Counted from the stretch's first letter, positions 44,461 through 53,586 are shown. The stretch: 57,063 bases of DNA from Massilia sp. Mn16-1_5 (GCF_004798585.1 NZ_PPXQ01000025.1:1-57063), one strand, 5' to 3'. Notes: generated from the letters alone by a model not told the origin. Made by a program: numbers and translations.

Positions 44461-46380
44461 ATGGCGCTGCACCCCGTAGTTGAACAGGTAACGAACCGGA
44501 TCATCGAGCGCAGCCGCGTGTCGCGCGCGGCCTATCTCGCGCACGTCGAGGCGGCCCGCGTCCAGGGCGTCCAGCGCGGCGTGCTCGCCTGCACCAACCT
44601 GGCCCACGGTTTCGCCGCCTTCCCCGAGAACGACAAGCTCAAGCTGCGCGAGCAGAAAAAGCCGTCGGTCGCGATCGTCTCGTCCTATAACGACATGCTG
44701 TCGGCGCACCAGCCTCTCGAATACTTCCCGAAAGTGATCAAGGAAGCCGTGCGCGAGGTCGGCGCCGTGGCCCAGTTCGCGGGCGGCACGCCGGCCATGT
44801 GCGACGGCGTGACCCAAGGCCAGCCGGGCATGGAACTGTCGCTGTTCTCGCGCGATACCATCGCCATGGCCACCGCCGTCGCGCTCTCGCACAACATGTT
44901 CGACGCCGCCCTGTATCTCGGCATCTGCGACAAGATCGTGCCGGGCCTCCTGATCGGCGCACTCCACTTCGGCCATATTCCGGCCGTGTTCGTCCCGGGC
45001 GGCCCGATGACCACCGGGATCTCGAACAAGGAAAAGGCGGCCATCCGCCAGCGCTATGCGAAGGGTGAAGCCACCCGCGAAGAGCTGCTCGACGGCGAAT
45101 CGAAGTCCTATCACAGTTCCGGCACCTGCACCTTCTACGGCACCGCCAACAGCAACCAGATGCTGATGGAGATGATGGGCCTGCACCTGCCGGGCGCCGC
45201 CTTCATCACGCCGGGCACGCCGCTGCGCGATGCGCTCACCGCCGCGTCCTCGCACCAGGCGGTGTCGATCTCGCAGCAGGGCGGCCACTACATGCCGGTC
45301 GGGCACATCGTCGACGAGAAAAGCATCGTCAACGCCATCGCCGCGCTGCACGCCACCGGCGGCTCGACCAACCACACGCTGCACCTGGTGGCAATCGCGC
45401 GCGCGGCCGGCATCGTGATCGACTGGAACGACTTCGACGAGCTGTCGAAGGTCGTGCCGCTGCTGACCCGCATCTACCCGAACGGCGACGCCGACGTGAA
45501 CCACTTCCAGGCCGCCGGCGGCCCGGGCTTCGTGATCCGCGAACTGCTCGACGCGGGCCTGGCGCACGAAGACGTCAACACCATCCTCGGCCACGGCTTG
45601 CGCAAGCACTGCAAGGAACCCTTCCTGGGCGAGGACGGCAAGGTGGTGTGGCGCGACCTGCCGCAGCAGTCGGGCGACGAAGCGGTGCTGCGTCCGGCCT
45701 CGAACCCGTTCAGCAACAACGGCGGCATGGTGCTGGTGCAGGGTAACCTCGGCCGCGCGGTCATGAAAGTCTCGGCCGTGAAGCTGGAACACCAGACCGT
45801 GGAAGCGCCCGCGCTGACCTTCAATTCGCAGGAAGACTTCATGCACGCCTATAAGGCGGGCCACCTGAACCGCGACTTCGTCGCCGTGATCCGCTTCCAG
45901 GGTCCGCGTGCCAACGGCATGCCCGAGCTGCATGCGCTGACGCCTGCGCTGTCGAACCTGCAGGATGCCGGCTTCAAGGTCGCCATGGTGACCGACGGCC
46001 GCATGTCGGGCGCATCCGGCAAGGTGCCGGCGGCGATCCACGTCTCGCCGGAGATCCTGGCCGGCGGTCCGCTGGGCCGCGTGCGCGACGGCGACATCAT
46101 CCGCGTCTGCGCCGCCACCGGCACCCTCGAGGCCCTCGTCCCAAGCGAGGTCTGGGAGCAGCGCAAGCAAGTCACGGCCGACATCTCGGCCAGCCACATC
46201 GGCATGGGCCGCGAACTGTTCGCCATGTTCCGCGCCGGCACCAGCGCGGCGGAAGAGGGCGCGGCCACCTTCCCGCTGCCGTCTCCGAAACAAACCACCG
46301 TGCCGCTGCATGAGGGCGCCGACAGCGGCGAGATCATGCCGGGCTCCGACGAAGACTTCCTGTTCAGGACCCAGAAATGA
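44461..46380 (+). CDS. edd: Phosphogluconate dehydratase
   Basis: This 639-residue enzyme dehydrates 6-phosphogluconate to KDPG, the first committed Entner-Doudoroff step. Conserved blocks include SSYNDMLSAHQPLEYFP, the Fe-S ligand regions FAGGTPAMCDGVTQG and LGICDKIVPGLLIGALHFG (Cys in each), and SSGTCTFYGTANSNQM. ATG 44461 follows GAAGGA and starts MALHPVVEQV. A HexR-like box ends 25 bases upstream. It is coupled to eda by an ATGA overlap. Confidence 0.98.
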   Translation: MALHPVVEQVTNRIIERSRVSRAAYLAHVEAARVQGVQRGVLACTNLAHGFAAFPENDKLKLREQKKPSVAIVSSYNDMLSAHQPLEYFPKVIKEAVREVGAVAQFAGGTPAMCDGVTQGQPGMELSLFSRDTIAMATAVALSHNMFDAALYLGICDKIVPGLLIGALHFGHIPAVFVPGGPMTTGISNKEKAAIRQRYAKGEATREELLDGESKSYHSSGTCTFYGTANSNQMLMEMMGLHLPGAAFITPGTPLRDALTAASSHQAVSISQQGGHYMPVGHIVDEKSIVNAIAALHATGGSTNHTLHLVAIARAAGIVIDWNDFDELSKVVPLLTRIYPNGDADVNHFQAAGGPGFVIRELLDAGLAHEDVNTILGHGLRKHCKEPFLGEDGKVVWRDLPQQSGDEAVLRPASNPFSNNGGMVLVQGNLGRAVMKVSAVKLEHQTVEAPALTFNSQEDFMHAYKAGHLNRDFVAVIRFQGPRANGMPELHALTPALSNLQDAGFKVAMVTDGRMSGASGKVPAAIHVSPEILAGGPLGRVRDGDIIRVCAATGTLEALVPSEVWEQRKQVTADISASHIGMGRELFAMFRAGTSAAEEGAATFPLPSPKQTTVPLHEGADSGEIMPGSDEDFLFRTQK

Positions 46381-47015
46381 CCATGACTACGAATATGACC
46401 GTACTTGAGATCATGCGCTCGGCGAGCGTGATTCCCGTGATCGCCATCGACGATCCTTCCCACGCCGTGCCGCTGGCGAAAGCCCTCGTGGCGGGCGGCA
46501 TCCGCGTGCTCGAGGTGACCCTGCGCACCGCACACGGCCTGCAGGCGATCCGCGACATGGCGCAGGTCGAAGGCGCCATCGTCGGCGTCGGCACCCTGAC
46601 GCAAGGCGAGGAATTCGCCGCCGCGCGCGACGCCGGCGCCGTGTTCGGCGTCTCGCCGGGCCTGACGCCCGCGCTGATCGAGGCCGCAAAGAAGAGCGGC
46701 TTGCCGCTGCTGCCGGGCGTGATGACGCCATCCGAAGTAATGGCCGCGCGCGAAGCCGGCTTCAAACAACTGAAGCTGTTCCCGGCGGTGCCGGCGGGTG
46801 GCGTCGGCATGCTCAATGCGATCGCCGGCCCGCTGCCGGACGTGACCTTCTGCCCGACCGGCGGCATTTCGATCGATACCGCACCGGCCTTCCTGGCTTG
46901 TAAAAACGTGGCCTGCGTCGGCGGCTCCTGGTTGACGCCGAAGGACGCCATCGCGGCCGGCGACTGGAACCGTATCACCGAGCTGGCGAAAGCAGCGGCC
47001 GCGCTGCGCAAGTAA
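46377..47015 (+). CDS. eda: KDPG aldolase (2-dehydro-3-deoxy-phosphogluconate aldolase)
   Basis: This 212-residue enzyme splits KDPG into pyruvate and glyceraldehyde-3-phosphate. Catalytic Glu lies in RVLEVTLRT and the Schiff-base Lys in FKQLKLFPA, with the phosphate site FCPTGGI. The start overlaps edd (46377-46380), so a coupled edd-eda operon is clear, as is usual in proteobacteria. The ATG at 46377 is one of two close in-frame starts (46377, 46383). Confidence 0.97.
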   Translation: MTMTTNMTVLEIMRSASVIPVIAIDDPSHAVPLAKALVAGGIRVLEVTLRTAHGLQAIRDMAQVEGAIVGVGTLTQGEEFAAARDAGAVFGVSPGLTPALIEAAKKSGLPLLPGVMTPSEVMAAREAGFKQLKLFPAVPAGGVGMLNAIAGPLPDVTFCPTGGISIDTAPAFLACKNVACVGGSWLTPKDAIAAGDWNRITELAKAAAALRK

Positions 47016-47022
47016 ACGCTCC

Positions 47023-47709
47023 ATGAAGCGCATCATGGCACCCACTGCAGTCGCCATGCTGCGCTTCTTCCCATTGCTATTGCTGCTGACCGCCTGCGGA
47101 CGGCAACTGGCGCCGCCAGTGCCGGGCCCCGAAGCGGATCGCGGTCCGCACCAGGCAACGGCGGCTCCCGGCACCGCCATCTACACCGTGGATTCGCAAG
47201 CCTCGCTGCTGGCCGTCACGGTACGCCGCGCAGGCCTGATGGCGCGGCTCGGACACGACCATGTAGTGGCCAGCCGCACACTCTCGGGCCATGTCGCGCC
47301 TAGCGCGGGCAGTGCCGACCTGTCTTTCCGGCTCGACCAGATGACGGTCGACGAGTCGCAACTGCTGCGCGACGCGGGCATCGAGAAACAACCCTCACCG
47401 GAAGCGGTCGCGGGCACGCGCACCAACATGCTCGGTCCTGTGCTCGAGGCCCAGCGTTATCCGATGGTAACGCTGCATGCGCAGCAGCAGGCCGATGGCC
47501 GGCTGGGCGTCGCCGTCACGCTGCACGGCAGCACGCGCTGGCTGGCACTGCCGGCCGCGGTCCGGATCGATACGGACCAGGTCATCGCGAGCGGAACGGC
47601 GCGCCTGAAGCAAACGGATTTCGGCATCACGCCGTTTTCAGTAGGGGGCGGACTGCTATCGGTACAGGACGAGCTGGAGGTGCGTTACCACGTCGTCGCA
47701 CGGCGTTAA
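47023..47709 (+). CDS. YceI-family lipoprotein
   Basis: This 228-residue protein carries a lipoprotein signal peptide (MLRFFPLLLLLTACG, lipobox LTAC) and a YceI-like beta-barrel. The start TIYTVDSQASLLAVTVRRAG is typical, followed by LGHDHVVASRTLSGHV and a closing VGGGLLSVQDELEVRY. YceI proteins bind isoprenoid-like lipids. The true start may be the internal Met before LRFFP (47056), 33 bases on, as earlier residues are not signal-like. Seven bases separate it from eda, but a metabolic link is not evident. Confidence 0.78.
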   Translation: MKRIMAPTAVAMLRFFPLLLLLTACGRQLAPPVPGPEADRGPHQATAAPGTAIYTVDSQASLLAVTVRRAGLMARLGHDHVVASRTLSGHVAPSAGSADLSFRLDQMTVDESQLLRDAGIEKQPSPEAVAGTRTNMLGPVLEAQRYPMVTLHAQQQADGRLGVAVTLHGSTRWLALPAAVRIDTDQVIASGTARLKQTDFGITPFSVGGGLLSVQDELEVRYHVVARR

Positions 47710-47760
47710 ATGCGGGCTGCAATCTGCGACGCGGTCCCGTCCGCATGGTAGGCTTGACGG

Positions 47761-48342
47761 ATGCTGGATCGCATCGCACACATGCTCTTGCTTGGATACG
47801 CCCTGTTGGCCTGCAGCGCCGGTCCAGCGGCGGCGCAGCCTGGCGCGCCCAGGTTCGAACTGAACGTGGAACGCGTCGACAGTGCCGAAGGCGACAAGCT
47901 GTACCGGATTGCGTCGAGCGGCACGGTGGCGGCCACGCCGGCTGCGGTCTGGCGTATCCTCACCGATTACGATCATCTGGCCGACTACCTGCCCAACCTG
48001 GAAAGCACGCGCGTCCTGTCCCGCAATGGCGACAAGCTCATCGTCGAACAACTGGGCAGCGCCCAATTCCTGTTTTTCAGCCAGCCGATCCGCTTGCTGG
48101 TGCAAGTGCACGAACGGGCGCCGGACCGCATCGACATCAGCCTGATCGACGGCGACATGAAGATCTACCGCGCCAGCTGGGAGCTGCGTCCCTTGGCCGG
48201 CGCCAGCGGCACCAGGGTGCTCTACAACGCGACCATCGTGCCGAAGTTCGATGTGCCGGGGATCGTGGGAACAGACGTCGTCAGGAAGGATGTCGCCAGG
48301 ATGATGGCGGCAGTATTGCTGCGACTGGATCGGCCCGGGTAG
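47761..48342 (+). CDS. Exported SRPBCC (START-like) protein
   Basis: This 193-residue protein has a signal peptide (MLLLGYALLACSAGPAAA, cleavage near residue 22) and a START/polyketide-cyclase-like fold: ASSGTVAATPAAVWRILTDYDHLADYLPNLESTRVL, where the AAVWRILTDYDHLADYLP segment is diagnostic. A ligand pocket for lipid or other hydrophobic molecule is expected, but none can be named. It is on the same strand as the YceI-like gene, which also binds lipids, 51 bases apart. Confidence 0.78.
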   Translation: MLDRIAHMLLLGYALLACSAGPAAAQPGAPRFELNVERVDSAEGDKLYRIASSGTVAATPAAVWRILTDYDHLADYLPNLESTRVLSRNGDKLIVEQLGSAQFLFFSQPIRLLVQVHERAPDRIDISLIDGDMKIYRASWELRPLAGASGTRVLYNATIVPKFDVPGIVGTDVVRKDVARMMAAVLLRLDRPG

Positions 48343-48349
48343 CATCCCC

Positions 48350-49387
48350 TTACTTGGCAACTGACAGAGCGCTTCCTTGAAGTCGACGCTGCAGCAGATC
48401 CTTGGCCACAGCAAGCGCATTGTCCGGCGTCGCTGCGATATCCGGGATGACGCCGACTCCCTCCCAGTTGGTATGGGTGATTGGACTGATAGTGCGCCGG
48501 CTGGGTATCACGGCATAAAAATGCTCGCCGAGGCGATAGGGGCGCGCGGCGTGGGCTCCGCCCCAGGTCCGCTCGCCGATCACCGTGGCACGTTTCAGCG
48601 CTTGCATCGTGTACGCGAATGCTTCGGCGGCGGATTTCGTATTGGCGCCTGCCAGAATGAAAACCGGCTTCTTGCCACCATAGCGTTTGCCGTCGAGCTT
48701 ATCCTGCGTCCAGTACTGCGTGGTGATGTCGGTCGCACGCTCCCAAGTGTCGTTGAGGCGGGTGCGCTCGTCGAAAAAATAGCTGATCAGTAGCGCCACA
48801 GAATCTCCCCCGCCGCCGCCGTTGTTGCGCAGATCAATAATGAGGCCATCGGTGTCGGCGAGCTCATTCATCGCCATGGCGAGCTTGTCGGAGACGAGAA
48901 AAACCGGCGCGAACGACGAAATCTGCAGGTAGCCGATATTGGGGCTCAGATGATCGACCTTTTCGACGCCAAGGTTTGACGCGCGGACCCTTTCGAGCAC
49001 CGCGGGAGGCACCTGTTTTTCCCACTCCGCCCGCGTCTTGGGCGGCGGTGGCATCGTATCCTCGGACGGTACCGGGCGGGCGCTGAAGTCCACCAGCATA
49101 TGCTTGTCGGGGACAACGCCCTGAATGTCATCCGACAGCTGTCTGGCCAGCTGTTTGCCGTCCGTTATTCCATCGTACTTGCCCTCACGCAGGCGCTGGC
49201 GCAGGACCGCCTCGACTTGTTTGGCTTTGTCTGGAAAAACATAGTTGGCATTAAGCTTGGCAATCAGTGTATCGACGACCTCCGAGTTGGTCGCGCGATT
49301 CAGCTCCACCATCGGCGAGGGGCTGGCAATTGCCCCTGTCATGATCAGTACCAACAAAGACGATATGGCAATCCATTTTTTGTTCAT
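48350..49387 (-). CDS. Exported S41-family peptidase
   Basis: This 345-residue protein begins with a signal peptide (MNKKWIAISSLLVLIMTGAI) and a mature S41 protease domain of the TSP/C-terminal-processing or retinol-binding-protein type. The catalytic Ser is the Ser in ANTKSAAEAFAYT. Preceding blocks include IGYLQISSFAPVF and LIIDLRNNGGGGGDSVALLISYFF (typical DLRxNxGG). There is no PDZ domain. I chose ATG 49387 for its signal; an upstream ATG at 49507 adds low-complexity residues. It is the last gene before the accessory island on this side. Confidence 0.85.
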   Translation of the reverse strand: MNKKWIAISSLLVLIMTGAIASPSPMVELNRATNSEVVDTLIAKLNANYVFPDKAKQVEAVLRQRLREGKYDGITDGKQLARQLSDDIQGVVPDKHMLVDFSARPVPSEDTMPPPPKTRAEWEKQVPPAVLERVRASNLGVEKVDHLSPNIGYLQISSFAPVFLVSDKLAMAMNELADTDGLIIDLRNNGGGGGDSVALLISYFFDERTRLNDTWERATDITTQYWTQDKLDGKRYGGKKPVFILAGANTKSAAEAFAYTMQALKRATVIGERTWGGAHAARPYRLGEHFYAVIPSRRTISPITHTNWEGVGVIPDIAATPDNALAVAKDLLQRRLQGSALSVAK

Positions 49388-49568
49388 TTTTTCCTCTGGG
49401 CCTGGTACGCGGGTTGTGATATCGAATGGGCAAATCCGAAGCAAAGCGTCATTGATGAGGCAACAAAGCGGAATAAGAGTAGCATAATATTTGCTATTTG
49501 ATAGCAATATTTATTGCGTGAAGTGGGAGCTTCAGTCGACGCTGCTCTTGAGGAGTTGTCGAAGCGTG

Positions 49569-49894
49569 TTCGGGCAATCCACATTAAGATTGCCAAGTCT
49601 TTTATGCTCGCAAAGTTGCCGATGGATGCCGTACCGTTTCGTTCCTTGCCTTCGCAGCGCTGGCGCCCCCTCACTGCTGGTGAAATCGCCATGGCCTCGC
49701 TGCTGTTTCGCGATGCCATCGACTACGCACGCGTGCGCATCCATAGCCGGCGCTACATGCCCTTCCAGCCGAAGAACTGCGCGATGACGCCCGACGGCAG
49801 CATGTACTTCCACCGCTCCTGCTTCCTCGACGACTATGCGCGGGCGAATCTGACGGGGCAGCACTGGTTCATGCACGAGATGGTCAACTTGTGG
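49569..49894 (+). repeat. Copy A of a peptidase-gene start (upstream flank plus truncated gene)
   Basis: This segment matches copy C (53694-54023) from TTCGGGCAATC through the upstream flank, the ATG and about 90 codons. The shared block ends near the HExxH codons. Copy B (52559-52625) carries only the flank and the first few codons. Neighbouring cargo differs between copies, so these repeats bound the island's modules. Confidence 0.8.
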
Positions 49895-49918
49895 CACTCT
49901 GCACACCCGGCAATCTAA
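49622..49918 (+). pseudogene. Truncated HExxH-peptidase gene (copy A)
   Basis: This 98-codon remnant is homologous to the full gene at 53748. It shares MDAVPFRSLPSQRWRPLTAG, VRIHSRRYMPFQPKNC, MTPDGSMYFHRSCFLDDYA and WFMHEM. The zinc motif is broken: HEMVN replaces HELAH, so the second His is Asn, and the protein ends ten residues later at a stop where the intact copy continues for about 100 more. An in-frame TTG at 49514 adds 36 unrelated residues, so I start at the homologous ATG. It is almost certainly inactive. Confidence 0.82.
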
Positions 49919-50042
49919 GCGCTAGCGGCCGAAACGAACTATCACTGCGGCTAACAAGACATCTTGCTTGTCCTGTGAGTAACAACGCCATACACTGAGG
50001 CATTCTCACCGTCACAACCTTCAAACAGCGAAGGTAAGCCTA

Positions 50043-50846
50043 ATGCATCAGAACACTGAACAAGACACCGATGAGTCGGCAGAGATCGAAGTAGAACAAA
50101 CGAACTCTGCAACGCGTCTGTACGCCCTTATCGAAAAGGCGCAAAGACAAAATGCCGGAATTTCGACTCTTGAGGCATGGGCGATAACGTTTGGAATTGA
50201 ACCTTCATCCGCAAGCGTCAATCCTCACGAGGTTATCGATCAATTGCGTTTGATGCATGAGGAAATAGGGCATCTACGACGTCAGATGGTAAGGACGTCG
50301 TTTTCCGCTGATCTGTATAATCCAGCCCTACAGCAAATTTCCCACTTGCTAGGAATAACGAACCTCGCTGCGGGTTGGAATTCCTATGTAGGTGCCGTTA
50401 GGGATCAGGATTTGCTTGCTCTTCGATGGTGCTCACAGGCTATTGAAAACGAAATCGGTCTCACGCTTGCCGAACTGCAAGCCTTGCTCGATGCAATTAA
50501 CGAGTTTAAGAACGAAGTGGAATCGCAACGATTGCCGGATCCCGTTCGCGAATTCTTGTTACACCAAATTGAACTAATGATTCGCGGCGTTCATCAATAT
50601 CCGATTATTGGCCCTAGGGCTGCGCGTGAAGCGGTTCGGCGAGCCGCTGGAGAGGTTGTCAATGTTGACGAGAATGTGGCGGGCGCTATGCCGTCTGGGT
50701 ATTTTTCTAGGGCAGGAAAGTTTTGGAATACCTTGCTAACCCGTGTTGAAGGCTGTGAAAAGATGGTGAATGCGGTGGCAGGTATCGCTGAAACGCTCCC
50801 AAAGATAACAAATGCTGTCTCAACTGTGACAAACCTGATTCCTTGA
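50043..50846 (+). CDS. Hypothetical protein in accessory island
   Basis: This 267-residue, lower-GC gene is cytosolic and mostly helical. It has a Glu/Asp/Gln-rich N-terminus, the segment EVIDQLRLMHEEIGHLRRQM that could be a coiled coil, and a C-terminal amphipathic stretch starting EKMVNAVAGIAETLPK. No Cys/His metal or nucleotide motif is visible. It precedes the P-loop ATPase gene by about 121 bases on the same strand, so the two may form one module. I do not recognise the family. Partner or sensor role is inference. Confidence 0.7.
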   Translation: MHQNTEQDTDESAEIEVEQTNSATRLYALIEKAQRQNAGISTLEAWAITFGIEPSSASVNPHEVIDQLRLMHEEIGHLRRQMVRTSFSADLYNPALQQISHLLGITNLAAGWNSYVGAVRDQDLLALRWCSQAIENEIGLTLAELQALLDAINEFKNEVESQRLPDPVREFLLHQIELMIRGVHQYPIIGPRAAREAVRRAAGEVVNVDENVAGAMPSGYFSRAGKFWNTLLTRVEGCEKMVNAVAGIAETLPKITNAVSTVTNLIP

Positions 50847-50967
50847 GGTAATGCGCTGGGCCTCTGCCTATCTAGCAGCTCTCGCACGGTCGACGATGTT
50901 TGCTCCCCCAGATCCTGTGGGCAACCAGTGATGTATGGTTTTCAAACTTAAAATTTTGGTTACAAAT

Positions 50968-52047
50968 ATGAGCGATAAAGCTAAGAATTACAATTTTACC
51001 TCTGTCGATTGGGGACCGGATGAAGCAAAAGGTGACACTAGATTATTAGATTACTTTTTTTTGTTTCCTGATTTCGAATCTGTTAGGGACGGCAGCTATC
51101 GGTATGTGATAGGTCGTAAAGGTTCAGGAAAGACGGCGATAATTGAAAGAATTAGGCTCGAAAAAGAAGATGACCCTCTAAATTTCTACTCTTCCTTGTC
51201 ACTGCGGTCTTTTCCAGTCCAAGAATTTAGAGACCTGAAAGATAAGAATTATCGAGACAAATCACAATTCGTTTCAGCGTGGCTGCTCTTGCTGTATGTG
51301 GAACTGGCAAAAATTATTGTGCAGGATAATGGCGCTGAGCCGCGTGATACCATCGAAGAAATAGCCGGGTTTCTGCAAATCAATGGGTTGTCAGGTAGCA
51401 CTGGATTTACTAACACTGTTTCGACGTTGCGGAAATCTGAAAACAAATTAAAAATTTCTGCGAAATGGATTGAGGGCGAAAGTCTATCTGGAACTCACGT
51501 TCAATCGCAAGCAACTATCCATTATCAAAAAGTTGTTGATATACTTTCCAAGAAAATTAAATCTGTTGGGTCATCTAGTGAATATTGGATCTTCATGGAC
51601 GAGCTTGACGAAGGCTATAGGGCCGGGGATCAAGGACTCCGATTGATATTGCTTGCTCTATTGCGAGCAGTGGAAGATTCTGCAATTGAATTAAAAAATT
51701 CTAATTTTAAATATCGGCCTCTTCTCGTACTTCGCTCAGACATTTTTGATCGTCTAGAGGACAACGATCTTAATAAGCTAGACGATCATGTTCTACGCTT
51801 GAACTGGAGAGCCATGGATAATGATAGTGTATTTTCGTTAAGAAAAATTGTCGACGAACGGATTAAAGCCTCTATTCCAGATATTGACGGCGATCCGTGG
51901 CAGGCGATAGCCAATGATGTTGACGCCGAACTGCCTAACTCTGTCTCTTCACTTTGGAGTTACTTAGCTAATCGTACGCACGAACGACCACGCGACATCA
52001 TAAAATTTCTGAAATACTGTAAAAAAAGGCAGGGAAAGGTCTGCTGA
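50968..52047 (+). CDS. Sll1717-like P-loop ATPase, N-terminal part ending at a frameshift
   Basis: This 359-codon frame holds a Walker A GRKGSGKT (G49-T56) and a Walker B YWIFMDELDEGY (D211/E212). The RNDY-like insert and C-terminal RPRDIIKFLKYC are typical of ATPases annotated Sll1717/KAP-like. It ends at TGA 52045-52047, just after a run of seven A (52021-52027). The missing C-terminal third is encoded in the -1 frame (52023-52424), so the gene is frameshifted by one base. The start ATG 50968 is one option; ATG 50935 adds 11 residues. Base composition is clearly lower in GC. Confidence 0.82.
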   Translation: MSDKAKNYNFTSVDWGPDEAKGDTRLLDYFFLFPDFESVRDGSYRYVIGRKGSGKTAIIERIRLEKEDDPLNFYSSLSLRSFPVQEFRDLKDKNYRDKSQFVSAWLLLLYVELAKIIVQDNGAEPRDTIEEIAGFLQINGLSGSTGFTNTVSTLRKSENKLKISAKWIEGESLSGTHVQSQATIHYQKVVDILSKKIKSVGSSSEYWIFMDELDEGYRAGDQGLRLILLALLRAVEDSAIELKNSNFKYRPLLVLRSDIFDRLEDNDLNKLDDHVLRLNWRAMDNDSVFSLRKIVDERIKASIPDIDGDPWQAIANDVDAELPNSVSSLWSYLANRTHERPRDIIKFLKYCKKRQGKVC

Positions 52048-52424
52048 CTTTTGAATCGGTTAAAGCGGCCGAAGTTGATTATTCTAGTTGGTTGTATCAT
52101 GAAATTAGCGACGAAATCCATAGTTATCTCCCCTGCTGGCGAGAATCGCTTCAATGCATAACCAGGGTTGGTACGGGAAAGATTAAGATGTTGGACTACC
52201 ATGAGCATCTTGAAAAGGATGTTGCGGTCAAAAAGTGGATTGATGAACAAGGAAAGACTTTCGCAGCCGTTACGGAAACTCTTTTTGACTTTGGGGTGAT
52301 TGGTAATTTGGATGGAAAGATGAGATGGCTTTTCAAGTATAAAGACCATGATCTTGCTTGGAATCCTGACATGGATTTGATCGTTCACTGGGGATTGCAC
52401 AAGAAATTACGCATTTATAGGTAA
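52023..52424 (+). pseudogene. C-terminal part of the P-loop ATPase in the -1 frame
   Basis: The reading frame from about 52023 continues naturally from the ATPase: ...KKAGKGLLTFESVKAAEVDYSSWLYHEISDEI (key KGLLTFESVKAAE, then DYS.WL). It ends with DYHEHLEKDVAVKKWIDEQGKTF and LDGKMRWLFKYKDHDLAWNPDMDLIVHWGLHKKL, and stops at 52424. One extra A in the A7 run would restore a single protein of about 485 residues. It may represent a mutation, a homopolymer sequencing error or transcriptional slippage. Confidence 0.78.
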
Positions 52425-52454
52425 CAAGGTGATCATCGGAAAATTAATTGCATA

Positions 52455-52480
52455 AAAGCCGCTTGATGGCGGCTTTCTTT
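52455..52480 (+). terminator. Intrinsic terminator after the ATPase
   Basis: AAAGCCGC (52455-52462) and GCGGCTTT (52469-52476) pair with a 6-base loop and a CTTT tail. It closes the unknown-gene/ATPase unit. Confidence 0.75.
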
Positions 52481-52558
52481 AGACCACCCATTAAGCATGA
52501 GGGGCAGTTCTGGGATGTGGTCTTTAAAATCTGCAAGATAAGTATTTGGGCTATCTGA

Positions 52559-52625
52559 ATTATGATTGCTATTACTCTCAGTCTCACAAAAGTAACCGAT
52601 GGATGCCGTACCTTTTCGTCGCCTG
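52559..52625 (+). repeat. Copy B, short fragment of the peptidase-gene start
   Basis: ATTATGATTGCT through the ATG region and GTAACCGATGGATGCCGTAC match copies A and C, then the sequence diverges after about 12 codons. No reading frame continues, so this is a footprint only. Confidence 0.75.
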
Positions 52626-52685
52626 TAGTGCAGTCTGCACACCGAAACATTCTAGTTGGTCGGTATCGACTAAAGGCGGACTTTG

Positions 52686-53504
52686 CTAGAACTCCTGAAC
52701 CTGAATGTTAATGCTCTGCAAGCTTTGAAGGGAGCCGTCGTAAGTCTGCGTAGTTACCAAAAACGTATCCTGATGGCCAACAAAGAAGTTGCTCGCTTCA
52801 GCGACTTCCGTTAGTGATAACTTCCGTCTGTCGAAGTGTACAATCAGTCCGTCAAAGTAAAAGCGGAAGATGGGGGCAGGTTCATGTTGAAGGGGATCGG
52901 TATCTAAAATCGGAATCGACTTGATCCGTGCAATTGGAGCGTGGTTATGGATTCTGCCAATTGTCGACAGCTGTGTTAGCTGGACTGGATAAAAGTTTGG
53001 AGAGCCAGGATCGCCACTGCATACCAGAGTGCGCAACGTCTCTAAATCCTCTTCCGGTATCCTGATGGCGCTGAATTCGGGTAAGTCAGTCGCTGCCGCT
53101 CGCCATAGCAACGAAAGCAAAAACAAGCGGAGCTTTCCGCCGTCAATGCTTTCGATCTTGCGAACACCCCATGGACTATCTCCAATGGCATGATGCAATG
53201 AGCCTAATGATTGCTGTGTGCCCCACCCGCCCCAGACCAATTTCTCACGGCGCAGAGCATCTACGCCCCAAGTGTCATAGGCCGTAAGTATGTCTTCGCC
53301 GGTTTGGGTTACCAACGCAGAGTCGTACCAGCTGGACCAGCGCCTGACTGGAGGTCTGTCAGGGTGAAGCTGCCAGAATGGCAGGTTTTTCTGTGCGGGC
53401 CGCGTCAGCGCCTGAGGGATGATATGGGATTTGACAAACCGTCCAGTATGACCCGTGAGCCGGCAAAGCCCATCAGGCTTCGGTTGTCGCTTCTTCGCAT
53501 TCAT
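52686..53504 (-). CDS. Hypothetical protein with HNH-like N-terminus
   Basis: This 272-residue protein begins with GLCRLTGHTGRFVKSHIIPQAL (key residues C-x2-T-G, then S-H-I-I-P), which resembles the C..G...SHIIP start of HNH-type nucleases, but the Cys pair is incomplete and I do not see a full second metal motif. The remainder contains many Trp/Arg/Asp residues and no membrane helix. Composition is lower in GC than core genes. It lies between copies B and C on the opposite strand. A nuclease role is possible, not shown. Confidence 0.6.
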   Translation of the reverse strand: MNAKKRQPKPDGLCRLTGHTGRFVKSHIIPQALTRPAQKNLPFWQLHPDRPPVRRWSSWYDSALVTQTGEDILTAYDTWGVDALRREKLVWGGWGTQQSLGSLHHAIGDSPWGVRKIESIDGGKLRLFLLSLLWRAAATDLPEFSAIRIPEEDLETLRTLVCSGDPGSPNFYPVQLTQLSTIGRIHNHAPIARIKSIPILDTDPLQHEPAPIFRFYFDGLIVHFDRRKLSLTEVAEASNFFVGHQDTFLVTTQTYDGSLQSLQSINIQVQEF

Positions 53505-53586
53505 AGTTAGACTGATCGGTTGTTGGCTAACCTTAAACTCTACTGCATTTGACTTAGGTTGTCAGGTCAAGCAAGAGGTATAAAGA

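Noticed and set aside
44353..46311. Long minus-strand open frame opposite edd
   Set aside because: Antisense shadow of edd and rich in Arg/His repeats.
52018..52028. Programmed -1 frameshift at the A7 run
   Set aside because: The zero-frame codons AAA AAA AGG do not allow both tRNAs to re-pair well, and no downstream stem was evident; a simple indel is more likely, though slippage remains possible.
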